DNA of 45,976 nt from Bacillus sp. FJAT-27245 (GTDB lineage Bacteria > Bacillota > Bacilli > Bacillales > Cytobacillaceae), in NCBI RefSeq assembly GCF_001273955.1, contig NZ_LIGI01000001.1:78585-124560 (forward strand), written 5' to 3'. Below are positions 27,880 to 37,259 of the stretch, piece after piece (position 1 is the stretch's first letter; every line of letters starts with the position of its first letter). The position numbers and the translations under genes are program-made. The notes under the pieces are model-generated. The model worked only from the letters and a program-made list of their open reading frames with translations. It searched no databases and was not told the DNA's origin.

Positions 27880-27964
27880 GTTCACTCAAGAAAAATAATC
27901 ACACAACCTTTTTTTCATGTTTTGAAAATCATCTTTACAATCTATTTTAGTTGGAGTGAAACAT

Positions 27965-29011
27965 ATGGTTAATACTAGTGTGAATAATAATGGAGGGTCA
28001 AATGCCCGGGCGTATTGGATCCTTATGATCGGTATCCTCTTTCTCGCATTTACTGCCCCTTGGGTAAAACAATCCAATTTCGAACCTGCAACATCTGTTA
28101 TCCTTCGCTGCGGGCTTGGATTGCTTGCCCTGCTTCCATTCGCCTTAAGGGAAGCAAAAAAAATCGGTTCGCTCAACAAAACCGGAATCACTCTTTCCAT
28201 TCTCGCTGGTCTGTTCCTGGGAATTGACTTTACAGCTTGGAATTATTCTATCTTCTATGTCGGCTCAGGTATTGCATCAATCCTGCTTAATCTTCAAATC
28301 ATTATTTTGCCTGCGCTTGCATTCTTATTCGACAGGGAAAGGGTGCCAAAAAGCTACTTTATTGTTGCTCCAATCATGATACTGGGCGTGATCATGTCTG
28401 GCGGTGTCTTCGACAGTGCTGCTCCGACGGCAGGCCCGACGACCGTTTATGGGATAAATATCGCCGTGCTTGGGACTATTTGTGGCGCTCTATCCGGATG
28501 CTGCTATGGAATTTACCTCTATACTAGCCGTAAAGCGTCCAAGGTAAATGCAGGGCAAATCATTCAGCCAATGGCGTGGGCAACTCTTGCCCAGCTGGTA
28601 GCCCCAACAATTTTTATGTTGTTTTTCTCTGACCGCGGCTTCGACTTGACTCATGGGGTTATGGTTAATGGCGCTCTCCCAATGAATCCGGAAACTACTC
28701 TCGGAGATCCGATTACTGGAATGAACTGGTTTTGGATGGTTGTTTTAGCTACAGCTGGCCAAGCGATAGCATGGACGTTCGTTCAGTATGGTGCCGTCCG
28801 GTTGGATTCTACAATTGTCGCTGGACTCTTGTTGCTAAGCCCTATTTCAACCGTCGCGATCATTGCCATCCTTCTTTTTGGTGAGATACCGTCAGTTATC
28901 CAAGTCCTTGGTGTTGTTATTGTCCTTGGAGCGGTTGCGTACCAGAATAATCTGCACAAGGGCCTCTTGAGGAAAGTCAAAGGCGAAAAATCCGAGGTGC
29001 GGAAAGCCGCC
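27965..29011 (+). CDS. EamA-family (DMT superfamily) transporter
   Basis: About 348 residues, ten TM helices in two EamA repeats (first about 15-145, second about 165-325). Motifs such as NYSIFYVGSGIASILLNLQ in repeat one and AWTFVQYGAVRLDSTIVAGLLLLSP in repeat two are typical of drug/metabolite exporters. ATG at 27965 with GGAG 8 bp upstream is preferred over GTG at 27956, which overlaps that site. The gene sits between urease and a probable nickel importer, where other Bacillaceae often carry a nickel permease; no metal-binding motif is seen, so its substrate is open. The stop codon is TAA at about 29012. Confidence 0.82.
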
Positions 29012-29014
29012 TAA

Positions 29015-29449
29015 CGAATCCAGTCCTTTCAGATAACCATAGGTAGTTAACACATAAAGAATATGGATAGAGCAGGAGGGGGGAGCTAAACCCCCCGGCT
29101 GCTCACACCACTGTATATGAGGAACCCATTGTTATTATTGCTCACAAAATCCCGGGCGCTTTGGATTGCCTGATGCCTTCCCTGATTGTGTCCAATGGTG
29201 AGTAAGCGAAAGATGCGGCCTTTGTATCCTTTTTTTATGTTTATTAGTGCCACATTTTAATTACTACGTAACACAGTTGGACGGGCCCAACCATCTTTGC
29301 GGTCGGATTTGTCCAACTAGGTTGTGCTAACAAATGTAAAAGGTATCGATTATATTCCACTAGTATTAACGTTCAGGTAGCAGCCGTTTGTGTGGCGGTG
29401 TTATTTTTTGAAAAAAATGTGTTATTTCCCGTACCGGTTAGGAGGGCAT
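29015..29449. other. intergenic region before the ABC importer
   Basis: 435 bp. It contains a strong GC-rich hairpin (GAGCAG...GGGGGG/CCCCCC...CTGCTC, 29070-29104) without U-tract, and an inverted repeat AGTTGGAC (29275-29282)/GTCCAACT (29311-29318) with 28 bp between. The second is a candidate operator or leader structure for the importer. No E. coli-type NikR box was recognised. Confidence 0.45.
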
Positions 29450-30418
29450 ATGGCCAGGTTTGTTGTTTCAAGAATATGTGAAGCGGTGGTAGCGCTTCTA
29501 ATCGGAAGTATTCTTTGTTTTGCATTTATTCGAATGCTCCCAGGCACTCCTGCAGCGGCAATGTATGGGGATCAGCTTCAAAAAATGAGCAAGGCTGACC
29601 AAGCACGGATTGCCGAAAACTTGGGTTTGAATGATCCGTTGTACACTCAGTATGCCAAATGGTTCACTAATGTTGTCCAAGGGGAATGGGGCAGGTCATA
29701 CAGTACGGGAGAAGAGGTAAAAGTGATGATTGCCAAAGCGATTGAACCGACTTTGGCACTCATGCTTGCGGCCGCGGCTTTAACACTCGTTCTGTCTTTC
29801 TTATTGGGCATTATTACCGGCCTCTGGCGTTACTCATCTTTCGATTATGCTGTCACCGTCTCTTCCTTTGTTTTCATGTCACTTCCTTCTTTTTGGTTTG
29901 CCTTAATACTTATGTTGTTTTTCTCGGTCTATCTTGGGGTCCTTCCCACAGCGGGAATGGGCCAAGGTGGCGCAGGCGACTGGCTGAGGCACCTGATCAT
30001 GCCCGCTCTCGTATTGAGCTTGTCGCATATTGGCTACTATATCCGCTTATTACGCAACAATATCACGGTTACACAGGAGAAGGAGTTTGTATGGGCTCTC
30101 AGGGCACGGGGCATTTCAGAGAGAACGATTCTATGGAAACATCTTGTTCCAAATGCCTCGCTTCCCTACTTAGCCTTTGCGGGCATGTCGCTTTCTCTTC
30201 TATTCGCTGGATCAGTTGTCGTTGAGACTTTGTTTTCATGGCCGGGCCTTGGGAGACTTTCATTAAAATCGGCGCTTGCACATGATTATCCTGTTTTACT
30301 GGCGACAATTTTACTGAGTATGGGCTTCGTTATTATTGGAAGCCTGTTGATTGATCTTATCTGTGCCTGGATTGACCCCAGGATGCGGCGGCATTTAGTG
30401 AAGGAGGAAAGCAGATGA
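29450..30418 (+). CDS. nickel/peptide-type ABC transporter permease (NikB/DppB family)
   Basis: 322 residues, six TM helices, N-terminal MARFVVSRICEAVVALLIGS and the family segment FIRMLPGTPA; the EAA-type coupling loop is VWALRARGISERTILWKHLVPNA. ATG at 29450 with AGGAGGG 6 bp upstream is preferred to an upstream GTG. It overlaps the next permease by 4 bp. The nickel assignment comes from position between urease genes and nikR; di/oligopeptide import is the alternative. Confidence 0.85.
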   Translation: MARFVVSRICEAVVALLIGSILCFAFIRMLPGTPAAAMYGDQLQKMSKADQARIAENLGLNDPLYTQYAKWFTNVVQGEWGRSYSTGEEVKVMIAKAIEPTLALMLAAAALTLVLSFLLGIITGLWRYSSFDYAVTVSSFVFMSLPSFWFALILMLFFSVYLGVLPTAGMGQGGAGDWLRHLIMPALVLSLSHIGYYIRLLRNNITVTQEKEFVWALRARGISERTILWKHLVPNASLPYLAFAGMSLSLLFAGSVVVETLFSWPGLGRLSLKSALAHDYPVLLATILLSMGFVIIGSLLIDLICAWIDPRMRRHLVKEESR

Positions 30419-31248
30419 GTGCGATAGGCAAGGGGTTTGTAAAGTGTCTTTGTTGTTACCTTATTATCTTGCTGGCTGTGACACTGCTGGCGCCGGTCTT
30501 TACGCCTTATGACCCTCTATCCGTAGGGTTAATGAACATTTTGCAGCCCCCGACTGCCGCGCACTTATTTGGGACAGATCAACTTGGCCGTGATGTATTT
30601 GCCCGTTTGTTGTATGGGGGACGCGTTTCACTTGCTGTTGGCGGGGCAGCCATGCTGCTGTCCGTTTCGTTCGGTACTGGCTATGGGGTTATTAGCGGGT
30701 TTTTGGGTGGAATGGCTGACCGTATCATGATGCGGGTTTTGGATGCATTACTTAGTATTCCGAGCATCCTCCTTATGATTGGGATACAGGTGTTCATTCC
30801 GGCAAGCTTTCTCTCGGTAGTTATTGTTATTGGGATGACAAGCTGGATGCCGATTGCACGTTTAATCAGAACGGAGATTCTGTCCTTGAAAGGGGAGATT
30901 TTCATCCAGGCTTCAGTTGTAGTTGGAGCTTCGCCAGCCCAACTGCTCATTCGGCACTTGCTGCCCCAATCCTTGCCAACAATTATTGTCATGTCCATTA
31001 CCGGTGTGAGCCACGCTATTTTATCGGAAGCGACCTTGAGCTTTTTCGGGATTGGTATTCCTCCTCATGAACCATCTTGGGGAAACATGCTGATGGGTGC
31101 GCAAAGTTATGTACTGTCCGGTGCCTGGTGGATAGCTTTATTTCCAGGCCTGCTCATAACATTCACTGTTCTGGCGGTTACTTTTCTTGGGGATGTTCTG
31201 CAGGACCGCTTTGCCTTGCCGCAATTAAAGAGGAGTGGGAAATGGTGA
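30415..31248 (+). CDS. nickel/peptide-type ABC transporter permease (NikC/DppC family)
   Basis: 277 residues, six TM helices. It has the family N-terminal periplasmic segment PVFTPYDPLS...HLFGTDQLGRDVFARLLYGGR and the coupling loop VVGASPAQLLIRHLLPQSLP. Starts on the ATGA overlap with the upstream permease and overlaps the ATPase gene by 7 bp, so the four importer genes are one transcription unit. Confidence 0.87.
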   Translation: MSAIGKGFVKCLCCYLIILLAVTLLAPVFTPYDPLSVGLMNILQPPTAAHLFGTDQLGRDVFARLLYGGRVSLAVGGAAMLLSVSFGTGYGVISGFLGGMADRIMMRVLDALLSIPSILLMIGIQVFIPASFLSVVIVIGMTSWMPIARLIRTEILSLKGEIFIQASVVVGASPAQLLIRHLLPQSLPTIIVMSITGVSHAILSEATLSFFGIGIPPHEPSWGNMLMGAQSYVLSGAWWIALFPGLLITFTVLAVTFLGDVLQDRFALPQLKRSGKW

Positions 31249-32831
31249 AGGAACATGTATTGATAGTGGAGAACCTCTCCGTCGGGGCGAAGGCGAATGA
31301 TGAGGAAAAACAGATTTTGGATCATGTCTCTTTTGTTGTGCCGGATGGAGAAATTGTCGCCATTATTGGTGAAAGCGGTTCTGGAAAAAGCATGACAGCA
31401 AAAGCGATGCTGGACTTGCTTCCAAAAGGGATGGCTGTTTCATCAGGAAGCATTTCGTTTTTACAAAAAAGTGTTCTTGAACTGAACAAAAAGCAAAAGC
31501 AGCATTATCGCGGAAAACAAGTAGGTTTTGTGTTTCAGGATACGTTTGAAACATTCGACCCGCTGCGGACGATAGGGCAGCATTTTCGGGAGTTGTTCTC
31601 GGCCCATACAGCCGTTTCGAAGCGTGAAGCAAATGAACGGGCAATTCGCCTTTTGGACGATATGCAGTTGCCAAAACCGGAGCGTATCTATGAATCGTAT
31701 CCTTATGAACTTTCAGGTGGGATGAGACAGCGTGTTCAGCTTGCCCTTGCATTGGCACTTGATCCGGTACTGTTAATTGCGGATGAACCGACAACAGCGC
31801 TGGATACGCGGATTCAGGCGGATGTCCTCCGTTTGATTAATGAATGGAGCAATCGTACTGGAGGAAGCGTGCTGTTCATCACCCATGATCTTGGCGTGGT
31901 GGCAGAGCTGGCCGATTCCGTTATCGTAATGAAGAATGGAAAGATTGTCGAGCGCGCTCCTGTGAAAAAATTATTTGATCAGCCCGCCCATGAACATACA
32001 AAGGAATTGCTGGCCCGTTACAGGGAGCTGACACATATACACGGACAACCAAGTACCGCCGCCCGTGATTCGCTCATCACGGTAGAGGAAGTGAGCAAAG
32101 CTTATTCCAAAAAGAAATGGTTTCGCCAAAAGTTGATAAAGGCAGTAAACGGTGTAAGTTTTCATATCCAAAAAGGTGAAATTGTCGGGTTAATTGGAGA
32201 AAGCGGAAGTGGAAAAAGTACGATTTCCCGCCTGTTGCTGCAATTGGAACGAAACGAAACAGGAAAAATCGGTTGGCATGGCGCACCTCCATTCCGAAAA
32301 AGTGTTCAATGGGTCCACCAGGATCCCCTGGCGTCGTTTGATCCCCGGTGGAATGTAGAGAAGATTGTTGGGGAAGGGCTAGATTATTGGGGTGGGAAAA
32401 ACGGAACCAAGCGGGAGAAAATCAAAGAAGTATTACAAAAAGTCGGACTGGATGAAACGATTCGTTCGGTATACCCTTATGAACTTTCCGGGGGAATGAA
32501 ACAGCGGGTTGCCATTGCCAGGGCTCTTATTCTCGAACCGGAGCTTCTTATTTTGGACGAGCCGTTTGCTAGTCTGGATATGAGCTCACAGGCAAGAATG
32601 CTGTCCCTGTTGCAAGAAATAAATACAAGCGAAGAAACAGCAATCCTTTTTATCTCTCATGATATTCGGGCTGCCATGGCACTTTGCCACCGTATTCTTG
32701 TTATGGAAAAAGGCGAAATTGTCGAGGAAGCAAAGGCAAATGAGCTAAGGTCCTCAACGAATTTTTATACGAAGCGTTTGTTATCTTCGATGCTGGCCTT
32801 GCATCCGGGCGAACGAGCTCATGAAACATAA
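31242..32831 (+). CDS. fused double ABC ATPase (NikD-NikE / DppD-DppF type)
   Basis: 529 residues with two complete nucleotide-binding domains in one chain. Domain 1: Walker A GESGSGKS (about 41-48), signature LSGGMRQR, Walker B VLLIADEP. Domain 2: Walker A GESGSGKS (about 315-322), signature LSGGMKQR, Walker B LLILDEP. The two domains correspond to separate proteins in classical Nik and Dpp systems. Domain 2 is shorter than usual between Walker A and signature. ATG at 31242 overlaps the permease stop. Confidence 0.9.
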   Translation: MVKEHVLIVENLSVGAKANDEEKQILDHVSFVVPDGEIVAIIGESGSGKSMTAKAMLDLLPKGMAVSSGSISFLQKSVLELNKKQKQHYRGKQVGFVFQDTFETFDPLRTIGQHFRELFSAHTAVSKREANERAIRLLDDMQLPKPERIYESYPYELSGGMRQRVQLALALALDPVLLIADEPTTALDTRIQADVLRLINEWSNRTGGSVLFITHDLGVVAELADSVIVMKNGKIVERAPVKKLFDQPAHEHTKELLARYRELTHIHGQPSTAARDSLITVEEVSKAYSKKKWFRQKLIKAVNGVSFHIQKGEIVGLIGESGSGKSTISRLLLQLERNETGKIGWHGAPPFRKSVQWVHQDPLASFDPRWNVEKIVGEGLDYWGGKNGTKREKIKEVLQKVGLDETIRSVYPYELSGGMKQRVAIARALILEPELLILDEPFASLDMSSQARMLSLLQEINTSEETAILFISHDIRAAMALCHRILVMEKGEIVEEAKANELRSSTNFYTKRLLSSMLALHPGERAHET

Positions 32832-32856
32832 CAAAACAACAGACAGGAGAAGGGAA

Positions 32857-34458
32857 ATGTCATCTCAAAAAGCTAAGGCAGTACTATCATTGACAGCCGC
32901 GACCATTATTCTTGTGTTGAGTGGGTGTGCCGGGGGGAAATCGGCAGATAAAATGGGGGCTCGTCCATCTTCTGCAACAAAACAGCTCGTCTATGGGACA
33001 GAGCTGGAAATCGAACGAATTAATCCTATCTTAAACGAAGTGGGCCATAGCGAGATTGATAGCATGATTTTCAGGGGGCTTACTAAGCCGACGGAAAAGA
33101 ATGAAATGGTTGGGGACCTGGCATCAAATTGGGAGATATCCCCTGATAAGCTGACGTACACATTTACTCTTCGTGAAGATGCGAAATGGGAAGACGGAAA
33201 GCCTGTTACAGCCGAAGATGTTAAATTTACGTTGGAAAAAATAATGGACCCTAAGGCAAATACACCGAATGCAGGTGATTTTCGTGAGATTAAAGAAGTA
33301 AATGTACTTGATGAAAAGCAAGTACAAATCAAACTGGACAACCCTTTTCCCCCATTACTTGATAAGCTGAAAATCGGCATTGTCCCAAAACATATTTTAA
33401 AGGATGAAGATATAAACAAGTCGGAATTCAACCAGCATCCAGTTGGAAACGGGCCATTTAAACTTAAAGAATGGCGAAATGACCATACGATCATTATCGA
33501 GCGCAGTGACTCTTATTATGGAAAAAAGCCAAAGCTTGATGAGATCCTTTTTAAACCGGTACCCGACGCTAATACTCGTGTCCTTCAATTAAAGACGGGT
33601 GAAATTGACCTTGCTCTCGTGGAACCGAATCAGCTTGCCAGTGTGAAAGAAAATGATAACTTCACCATTAAAACAATCCCAACAGCTGATTACCGGGCAA
33701 TTATGTACAATTTCCGTAATCCTTTATTCAATGATCCGAAAATTCGCCAAGCTATGAATCTAGCAATTGACCGCGACGCCATCGTCAAAGGCATGCTCGC
33801 CAATAAAGGGGAGCATGCATACGGCCCGCTGCAAAAGTCATGGGCAAACACACCACAGGAAATTTCCTATTCCTATCAGCCTGAAAAAGCAAGCCAATTG
33901 CTTGTAGAAGCAGGGTGGGTAAAAGGAAGCGACGGTGTACTCGTTAAAAATGGCAGTCGATTGGAGTTTGACCTTGTTTCTCCCGCAAGTGATCCTGTGC
34001 GTGTAGCGTTGGCCAATATCGTGGCGGAGCAGCTGAAACCGCTTGGAATAGCAGTTATTCAAAAGCCACTGGACTGGTCAGCGATAAATCTCGAGGAAGC
34101 AGATGCTTTTGTAATTGGATGGGGCAGTGAGTTTGATCCTGATGACCACACGTACCGCATTTTCCATAGCAGCCAAATTGGTGACGGCCTTTATAATTTG
34201 AATGCTTATCGAAATGCAAAAGTAGACCGGTTACTAACAGATGCACGAATTCATACGGACCAAGGGCAGAGGAAAAAGTATTATGAGCAATTCCAGCGCG
34301 AATTGGCCTTGGACCCCGCCTTTAACTTCCTCGTATATTTAGATGCGTTATATGGTGTGGATAAAAGCGTGAGCGGCATTAGCAATCGTACATTAGGCCA
34401 TCATGGGTTTGGATTATTCTGGAATATAGAAGAATGGGATAAAGTGAAACTTCCGTAA
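32857..34458 (+). CDS. nickel/peptide-type ABC transporter substrate-binding lipoprotein
   Basis: 533 residues, family 5 solute-binding protein. The N terminus is a lipoprotein signal with lipobox LSGC, and the family signature region DLASNWEISPDKLTYTFTLREDAKWEDG-type is present, as is GNGPFKLKEW. Nickel-binding residues cannot be judged by eye. ATG at 32857 with AGGAGAAGGG upstream is preferred over ATG 32821, which would add 12 residues before the signal peptide and lacks a site. Located between the ATPase and nikR, consistent with nickel or nickel-chelate uptake for urease. Confidence 0.87.
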   Translation: MSSQKAKAVLSLTAATIILVLSGCAGGKSADKMGARPSSATKQLVYGTELEIERINPILNEVGHSEIDSMIFRGLTKPTEKNEMVGDLASNWEISPDKLTYTFTLREDAKWEDGKPVTAEDVKFTLEKIMDPKANTPNAGDFREIKEVNVLDEKQVQIKLDNPFPPLLDKLKIGIVPKHILKDEDINKSEFNQHPVGNGPFKLKEWRNDHTIIIERSDSYYGKKPKLDEILFKPVPDANTRVLQLKTGEIDLALVEPNQLASVKENDNFTIKTIPTADYRAIMYNFRNPLFNDPKIRQAMNLAIDRDAIVKGMLANKGEHAYGPLQKSWANTPQEISYSYQPEKASQLLVEAGWVKGSDGVLVKNGSRLEFDLVSPASDPVRVALANIVAEQLKPLGIAVIQKPLDWSAINLEEADAFVIGWGSEFDPDDHTYRIFHSSQIGDGLYNLNAYRNAKVDRLLTDARIHTDQGQRKKYYEQFQRELALDPAFNFLVYLDALYGVDKSVSGISNRTLGHHGFGLFWNIEEWDKVKLP

Positions 34459-34535
34459 CCAGGGCCTTTCTTCCATGAGATATTTAGTAAATGCTGATTG
34501 TTAATCTGCGAGAAGCAGGAGAAGGAGGGAAATCG

Positions 34536-34955
34536 TTGGAAGATTCCTTATTAAAGAGATTTGGCGTTTCAATGGAGGGCTCTCTGCTTCGAAAATTCGA
34601 TCATTTGGTCATGCAGAAAAGATATACGAATCGATCTGAAGCCGTCCGGGACCTTGTTCGGGATGCACTTGTTCAGCAGTCATGGGAAACGGCAGAGCAA
34701 ATAGTAGCGGGAAGCATCCTTTTGTTTTACGACCATCACCAGAGAAACCTGCTTGATGAGCTAACAATGATTCAGCATGAAATGCATGATAATATCCTGG
34801 CTACTACCCATTTTCATCTCGAAAAATCCAGTTGTCTTGAACTCATCATCGTAAAGGGAAAAGCAAAAGAAATCCAATTGCTAAGCGATAAGATGACGAG
34901 TTTAAAAGGTGTGAAGTATGGAAAGTTCACAGTGGCGCCAGTAGAGAAAATGTGA
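34536..34955 (+). CDS. nikR: nickel-responsive transcriptional regulator NikR
   Basis: 139 residues: an N-terminal ribbon-helix-helix domain (SLLKRFGVSMEGSLLRKFD...TNRSEAVRDLVRD) and a C-terminal ACT-like metal domain. The four nickel ligands are conserved: His81, His92, His94 and Cys100, equivalent to H76, H87, H89 and C95 of the E. coli protein (offset +5). It should repress nickel import when nickel is sufficient. TTG at 34536 has GAAGGAGGG just upstream. It lies 77 bp behind the importer genes. Confidence 0.95.
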   Translation: MEDSLLKRFGVSMEGSLLRKFDHLVMQKRYTNRSEAVRDLVRDALVQQSWETAEQIVAGSILLFYDHHQRNLLDELTMIQHEMHDNILATTHFHLEKSSCLELIIVKGKAKEIQLLSDKMTSLKGVKYGKFTVAPVEKM

Positions 34956-34984
34956 CTTTTTTACTGAAGTTATTCAGTGTTTCC

Positions 34985-35077
34985 GATCACTTGTTTGTGC
35001 CCGCAGGAGCCTGCGGCCGATAAAGTGAACCTTCCACCAGTGGGAGGTATTTATCCCCCGCTGGTGGTTAGGTGATC
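34985..35077. repeat. intergenic hairpin elements after nikR
   Basis: CCGCAGG-AG-CCTGCGG forms a tight 7-bp hairpin (about 35001-35016), and a long stem CCACCAGTGGGAG (35034-35046) with CCCCCGCTGGTGG (35055-35067) follows, with outer GATCAC/GTGATC complementarity. No U-tract follows. This looks like a dispersed intergenic repeat of the Bacillaceae type; function unknown. Confidence 0.45.
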
Positions 35078-35150
35078 CAATCGAACACTTTAAAGGCAGT
35101 CGATTCCCCAGCATTCTTCTTCAATTTCCCTGAATCATGGGGTGGGGGGC

Positions 35151-35612
35151 TTAGAGTGGGATAAAATTAGCCGATACCGGTTTCTTCCCAATTTCCCTTG
35201 CCCAAACGGATAATTGGCCTATATGGTGGACCTCGTGCACGATTATATGGCGCATGACCTCACCCCATGTGAGGTTTACGAGGCGCCCGTCCGGTTCTGT
35301 CACCTGGTGCAGGTTGTTTTCCATCCTCAAGTTCCAGAACCCGATGAATTCCTCAATCTCAACTCGGTATTTGGCATCGAGCTCCCTTACTTTTTGAAGC
35401 GAGTTAAAATCTTCAAACTTTTCCTGGAAATCAGGCTTGTCCTGAATAATGCGTATCCAGCTCCATTCAACATCAATAATATGCAACAGCGTTTTAAGAA
35501 TGCCTCCAACCCCGCCCGTCCGAGTTGCAAGAAGCTCCTCCTCGGTTAGGCCTTCGCACCAACGATACCATTCCTCTCTGACCTTCCAGTTATAACGAAA
35601 CAGTGCTTCCAT
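35151..35612 (-). CDS. DinB/YfiT-like putative metalloenzyme
   Basis: About 153 residues, four-helix bundle of the DinB family. The expected histidine triad is visible: one His in KTLLHIIDVEWSW and two in IIVHEVHHIGQLSVWARE, which in the family bind a divalent metal. Members include thiol transferases, but this one has no assigned reaction. ATG at 35612 is favoured (AAAGGA 8 nt upstream on the minus strand); ATGs at 35621 and 35635 are alternatives. It converges on nikR. Confidence 0.82.
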   Translation of the reverse strand: MEALFRYNWKVREEWYRWCEGLTEEELLATRTGGVGGILKTLLHIIDVEWSWIRIIQDKPDFQEKFEDFNSLQKVRELDAKYRVEIEEFIGFWNLRMENNLHQVTEPDGRLVNLTWGEVMRHIIVHEVHHIGQLSVWAREIGKKPVSANFIPL

Positions 35613-35728
35613 GAAGTTCATCCTTTTTAGACTCATCTTACATTCTTTTCTAGGTAAAGCCAATTTTTATCAAGTGGGAACTAACCGTAAGTGGATATTA
35701 TATAAATTAAACTAAAGAATTGCCATGT

Positions 35729-35818
35729 GGACGGAAGCGGAAGGCACGTAGACTCCTGTGGGATGCAGCGGCAAGGTGGAGACCCCGCAGGAGCAAGAGC
35801 GACGAGGAGGCTCCACTA
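35729..35818 (+). repeat. dispersed GC-rich intergenic repeat (left-half type)
   Basis: Contains GGACGGAAGCGGAAGGCACG, GACTCCTGTGGGA, GAGACCCCGCAGGAGC and GACGAGGAGGCTCCACT. Shares the GAGGAGGCTCCACT end with the repeat at 11832. CTCCTG(T)GGG and CCCCGCAGGAG are complementary, so it can fold into a long hairpin. Lies in a 510-bp gap (35613-36123) in which nothing else was recognised. Confidence 0.6.
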
Positions 35819-36123
35819 TAATTTTTTTATCATAGCTCTGGAATTTCATTTGTTTATATAAAGGTTGAACTTAATAATTACACCCATTCGTTTGGGAAGC
35901 TGGTTGATTGGAGCTGCATGTAGACTCCTCGAAAATCAACCACATCATTCACATTTAGAATCCAATTTTTATTTCAACCTATATAGATTAAAATTCCTGT
36001 ATTTATGGATAAAAATTGGAAATAACCCCTTGTATTTATGGGTCTTTACGCCTACTATTTAATTAATATACATATTCCTTTTTAACAATACGCCAGTAGA
36101 ACGAGGGGCATGGAGGCAGCTGG

Positions 36124-37164
36124 ATGGATAAACAGTATAAGTCGCTTTATTCATTAAAACGGTCAATCTATTTATGGGTTGTTCCCTGTGTTCTCGTTTC
36201 CCTCTTTTTAAATAACTATTTGCAAAATAACGCAAGCGACGAGTATCTGCTTGGTTCCATTATCAATACAGTCTTAATTGGCTGGTTTAGCATCAGCTGG
36301 CTCCTGTTATACAGGAATCAGGCAATTCGGTTTATTGAACTATCAAACCTTTTCCTTGTGACGGTGTACCATATTATTACGTTTTATGATGCTGTCTATA
36401 ACGTCCTTTTGACGCCCCGCCACGATTCACTGGGGGATTTTATCATTTGGATGCCGATTTATATGATGTATATATTTCTAACCTTGAAAAATAAGCAAGG
36501 GCTTGTGTTTGCGCTCATTGTTCTTGGAATCACCATCGTGCCTGCAGCCATAAATGCAGGAAGGTTTAATGCGGAGGAAATGGACTCCCTGATTCAGTTT
36601 TATCTGGGGAATATTGTTTATATTGTTGCTTTATTTTTTGCCCACCATCTTGTCGGGGTGTATTCACAATTGGCCGTGGCGAGACGGGAAGCGTATACCG
36701 ATTCATTGACAGGGATTGGCAACCGCTATCAAATTGATGAATGGCTTAATGGCCATATGATAGAATCAGAAAAAAATGAAAATGGTTTTTCAATTATCTT
36801 TTTTGACATCGATAATTTTAAAACGATCAATGACCGGTTCGGACACCATGTTGGTGATGTTGTACTTAAGGAGTTTGTTTTCCTGATCAAAGATTCCCTC
36901 AAGCCTAACGAATTGTTTGGCAGATGGGGAGGCGAGGAGTTTATTATTATTTTAAAGGATAAGGAAGCATCCGCGGCTAGGTTGGCTGAAAGCCTAAGGA
37001 CTGGCATTGCCCAGCATGATTTTGCGATAGCGGGCAAGGTAACGTCAAGCTTTGGAATCGCAGCCTACCAAAAAGGGGATACGATTGCTTCGTTATTGGC
37101 ACGGGCCGACAAAGCGCAATATACGTCCAAAAAAGAAGGGAAGAACCGGGTTACCCTTTCTTAG
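36124..37164 (+). CDS. membrane diguanylate cyclase (GGDEF)
   Basis: 346 residues: about six TM helices in the N-terminal ~180 residues, then a GGDEF domain that makes c-di-GMP from two GTP. The active site is intact (GRWGGEEFIIIL), with the preceding metal/base site FFDIDNFKTINDRFGHHVGD. The inhibitory RxxD I-site normally five residues before GGEEF is not present (PNELFGRW), so product inhibition through it is unlikely. ATG with GGAGG 7 bp upstream. The membrane region matches no sensor domain I can name. Confidence 0.92.
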   Translation: MDKQYKSLYSLKRSIYLWVVPCVLVSLFLNNYLQNNASDEYLLGSIINTVLIGWFSISWLLLYRNQAIRFIELSNLFLVTVYHIITFYDAVYNVLLTPRHDSLGDFIIWMPIYMMYIFLTLKNKQGLVFALIVLGITIVPAAINAGRFNAEEMDSLIQFYLGNIVYIVALFFAHHLVGVYSQLAVARREAYTDSLTGIGNRYQIDEWLNGHMIESEKNENGFSIIFFDIDNFKTINDRFGHHVGDVVLKEFVFLIKDSLKPNELFGRWGGEEFIIILKDKEASAARLAESLRTGIAQHDFAIAGKVTSSFGIAAYQKGDTIASLLARADKAQYTSKKEGKNRVTLS

Positions 37165-37217
37165 CCGAGCGGGACCGGATTGTTCGGGCAAAATGATGAG
37201 GAAAATCAGTTAATATT

Positions 37218-37248
37218 AAAAAGCACCTCATCCTTTTGAGGTGCTTTT
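37218..37248. terminator. bidirectional terminator
   Basis: AAAAGCACCTCA/TGAGGTGCTTTT 12-bp stem, with A residues on one side and T on the other, between the convergent GGDEF and MFS genes. Confidence 0.85.
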
Positions 37249-37259
37249 GCGTATTTCGT

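Noticed and set aside
29117-29173. Short frame starting MRNPLLLLLTKSRALWIA, reminiscent of a transporter N terminus
   Set aside because: Stops after 18 codons, has no good ribosome binding site, and later frames do not continue a recognisable protein; too weak to call a pseudogene.
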